From positions 23,269,501 to 23,333,500 of the forward strand of contig NC_046680.1 in the NCBI RefSeq assembly GCF_009870125.1: DNA of 64,000 nucleotides, in the 5' to 3' direction. Under the pieces are notes generated by a model, which worked only from the letters and a program-made list of their open reading frames with translations, had not been told where the DNA came from and ran no database searches. How positions within the stretch are numbered: the stretch's first letter is position 1; the number at the start of each line of letters is the position of its first letter. Below are positions 61,301 to 64,000 of this stretch, in pieces. A program made the position numbers and the translations under genes. This stretch comes from Drosophila pseudoobscura. Lineage: Eukaryota > Arthropoda > Insecta > Diptera > Drosophilidae.

Positions 61301-64000
61301 GGTGGAGGACAATGGCTTCTACATACGCGAATCTCGCGACATGGTCACTGTGATTCAGACCCTCCTCCAGGCAGGTGAGTACACGATTCACATTGGTTTA
61401 TCGGTTTTGAGTGCTCTAAGTATATGCTCTTTTGCTTTTCAGGTCACAAATTCGCCTCAAACGAGTTGGTCACCCTGAACCTGGAACCTGGAATTTGGTG
61501 AGTAGCTCCCCTCTCGTTACTAAACAGCTGCAAAAAGCGAGTAGCTGATTCAATTCTTGTCGTGCTCTTCGAGTGCCCCCAAAAATACTCACTCAAAGCA
61601 AAAAGCCGAGAACCGAACCCATAAAAATCGACTAAAAGATACCCCAAACACTGGAAGGCGGCACGAAGCTGCGCTGGAACGTGGTCGTCGTTGTGGTTGT
61701 CGCCTTCGTCTTTTTGGTTGCTGCCTCGTCAGTTGCCGTTTGGATTGGGGAGCGATAAGAGCTCGGGCGTCTTCGAGAAAATCGGTGGAGTACATACTGC
61801 CAGCCAGCTGTAAGGCGATCATCGGGTCAGAACGGATCGGATCGCGTCGTAACTGTGAACCAGAGTCGGCTTTTGTGTGTGTTTCGCATGGAATGAATGC
61901 ACGGCTCTTGTTATCGCTATTGCCTTGGAAAATTCTACCAGCGTAGAAGGAAACGTCTTGCCCTCTGCCGGACCCTGGTCTGTTTCGAACTATACACTCA
62001 TAAAAATATTCAATTAGTGGAAAGGTACTCTGCACTAGAATCCACCACCACTCCCCCTTCAACTCCAACTCCTTTGGAGTGGATCAGCCAACTGAATTGG
62101 TTATTTGTCGTCTGTCTGCCACCATTATTCATATTTTATTTTTTTTCTGTTTCGGTTTCGGATTGCGTTTCATTTCACTTATTTTTTTTTCTGTTTGCTT
62201 GGCCCCTTTTCTGGATGACATTCTCTGTGTGTTTTCTTGGTGTGTGTGTGTATTAGGAGAGTCAGCAAAAAATTTGTATACTCGTATGTAGTACGCCTTG
62301 GCTTGGTAATCGTCGAAAACTCTTGCTGCACATTAAAACGTCGACCAAGTCACGTTTCGCGATCGAAAAGTAGCGACAAAAAGAGACGACAACGCCATCC
62401 CCCTCCCCATGTTGCATAACGTAGTCCTCTCTTTCCACTGCAATACCAATTCCAAGTATAATTCGAATGTCATTCAATTGCAGCTCAATCGACGACGAGG
62501 TCGACGGCAACTGCATCGTGCGCGCCCGCGGACTGCCCTGGCAGAGCAGCGACCAGGACATTGCCAAGTTCTTCCGTGGTCTCAACGTAGCCAAGTGAGT
62601 AGCGGAACGGCCAAGCCAACCCATTGATAAGCCTGCTCCCGATAGACGCGGGTTCAGCGGGTCACCGTAGATTACAAGCGATCGTCTCTAATCTGGCTTT
62701 CTTTCCCTCCTCTCTCCTCCCTCCATCCTATAGGGGCGGTGTCGCTCTTTGTTTGTCCCCACTGGGCAGGCGTAACGGCGAAGCTCTAATCCGCTTCGTC
62801 TCCCAGGAGCACCGAGACATGGCGCTGAAGCGGCATAAGCACCACATCGGGGCCAGGTACATCGAGGTGTACCGCGCCTCGGGCGAGGACTTTCTCGCCA
62901 TTGCCGGAGGCGCCTCCAATGAGGCGCAGGCCTTTCTATCCAAGGGGGCCCAGGTGATCATTCGAATGCGGGGACTGCCCTACGACTGCACGGCCAAGCA
63001 AGTGGTAAGTCCTATCAGAGTTTCCTTCCAGAGGGACGAAATTAATCTTTTCGCTCTCGTTTGATCCACAGCTCGAATTCTTTACCACGGGCGAGGCGCC
63101 CTGTCACGTGCTGGATGCGAACGAGGGCGTTCTTTTCGTGAAGAAGCCGGATGGGAGGGCCACTGGAGACGCCTTCGTGCTGTTCGCCAACGAGGGGGAT
63201 GCCCCGAAAGCGCTGGGGCGACACCGCGAGTCCATTGGGCAGCGATACATCGAGCTCTTTCGCTCGACCACCGCCGAGGTGCAGCAGGTCCTAAACCGCT
63301 CCATGGACCCCAAGACCTTTGAGACAAGCAGCCACAGCCAGCCGCCGCTAATCGCCCAGCTGCCCACTATGCAGCTGCCCCTGCTGCCCCAGGTGGGTGT
63401 CGTCACCCATGGCAATGGCCGCGTCCCAGTTCCAGTCCCAGCTAACCTGTGCCCACATCCCCATCCCCCACAGCACCTTATCACTTCGGGAACGACAAAG
63501 AACTGCATCAGGCTGCGCGGACTGCCCTACGAGGCCATGGTGGAGCACATTCTCCACTTCCTGGACGACTTTGCCAAGCACATTATTTACCAGGGCGTGC
63601 ATATGGTGATTAATGCGCAGGTGAGTCGGGGATCTACCTTCAGCTATACTTTGGAGACTTTTGCTCAAGCATCTGTCATTCTAGGGCCAGCCCAGCGGCG
63701 AGGCCTTCATTCAGATGGACTCGGAGGACTCCGCGCGGCTCTGCGCCCAGCGCAAGCACAACCAGTTCATGGTCTTCGGAAAGAAGTTCCGCTACATCGA
63801 GGTGTTCCAGTGCTCCGGCGACGACATGAACATGGTCCTCAACGGCGGACTGGCGTCGCCCGTCGCCCAGGCACCGGCCCACCACGGCCACGCCCACAAG
63901 CAGCCCTCGCTGCTATCCACGGGTATGTTAGCTCAGTCGCCGCCGACTCCAACCGGCGCCCAGTCGGCCATCTCCGGCTCACACACACACCCGCACGCAC
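55386..64000 (+). CDS. fus: Fusilli, epithelial splicing regulator (ESRP) orthologue, N-terminal 676 codons, partial
   Basis: Ten coding exons are seen: 55386-55514, 59070-59381, 60944-61220, 61285-61374, 61443-61497, 62484-62594, 62734-63004, 63072-63392, 63474-63620 and 63685 to the window edge; all phases agree. The N-terminal exonuclease-like fold of ESRP ([15 protein letters not shown]) is split by a Ser/Asn/Gly-rich insert (residues about 65-125). Three quasi-RRMs follow: [19 protein letters not shown] (about 297), [15 protein letters not shown] (about 394) and [15 protein letters not shown] (about 525), the GLPW/GLPY cores typical of ESRP/hnRNP F-H. ESRP proteins bind G/U-rich RNA in nuclei and direct epithelial exon choice; fly fus is needed for dorsal follicle and other epithelial development. 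Large introns of 3.6 and 1.6 kb hold no other gene; the 1-kb intron at 61498-62483 also shows nothing. The 3' part is outside the window. Confidence 0.95.

Noticed and set aside
61557-62068. Frames on both strands inside a fus intron
   Set aside because: The intron has clear donor and acceptor with matching phase; the frames have no domain and overlap each other on opposite strands.
1-64000. tRNA, rRNA and microRNA genes
   Set aside because: No box A/box B pair with a cloverleaf and no long convincing hairpin was found by eye; short hairpins cannot be judged without folding.

Overview
The window is euchromatic insect DNA and reads as a Drosophila genome. Genes carry short introns of about 55-70 bp with GT-AG ends, TATA/Inr promoters and DRE/BEAF-type sites. 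They include clear orthologues of fruit-fly genes: fus, Gmppa, Vha14-1, Ranbp11 and Cep89. A dispersed repeat near 15.5 kb and 39.0 kb resembles the abundant obscura-group repeat, so the source is probably an obscura-group species (D. pseudoobscura and relatives), on Muller element C (the arm matching D. melanogaster 2R). The species call is inference; the gene identities are much firmer.

Layout. 1-6412: no gene recognised. 6413-7804 (+): CLIP-domain serine protease A. 7805-30524: about 23 kb with no convincing gene, only low-complexity tracts and one dispersed repeat (15511-16040). 30525-31044 (+): small two-helix membrane protein. 31173-32612 (-): CLIP protease B, an inverted paralogue of A with matching intron positions. 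32991-33990 (+): two small predicted genes (132 aa and 51 aa). 34957-35613: weak small-ORF candidates. 36031-38864 (+): two tandem trypsin-like proteases. 39496-41084 (+): Cep89. 41206-44808 (-): Ranbp11, convergent with Cep89. 45194-45678 (+): small secreted cysteine-containing protein, divergent from Ranbp11. 46250-47100 (-): decayed fragments of an aldehyde dehydrogenase and probably a carbonic anhydrase. 47439-47813 (+): Vha14-1. 48120-49634 (+): Gmppa. 49740-64000 (+): leader region, introns and first ten coding exons of fusilli, which runs off the right edge. A 485-bp Tc1-like element with near-perfect inverted repeats lies at 50883-51367.

Two kinds of territory alternate. The right half is a compact housekeeping block with DRE, CGATA and E-box promoter motifs, followed by the long-intron developmental splicing factor fus. 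The left half is a fast-evolving secreted-protease neighbourhood with TATA/Inr promoters and a long non-coding gap.

No wholly new multi-gene system was found. The most interesting leads are: an in-frame extension past the stop of the 45194 gene (UAG-CAA context), a 132-aa three-exon gene at 32991, an Asn in the substrate pocket of the 37656 protease together with a 60-residue tail, four short upstream ORFs before the fus start, and an M-box just upstream of Vha14-1.
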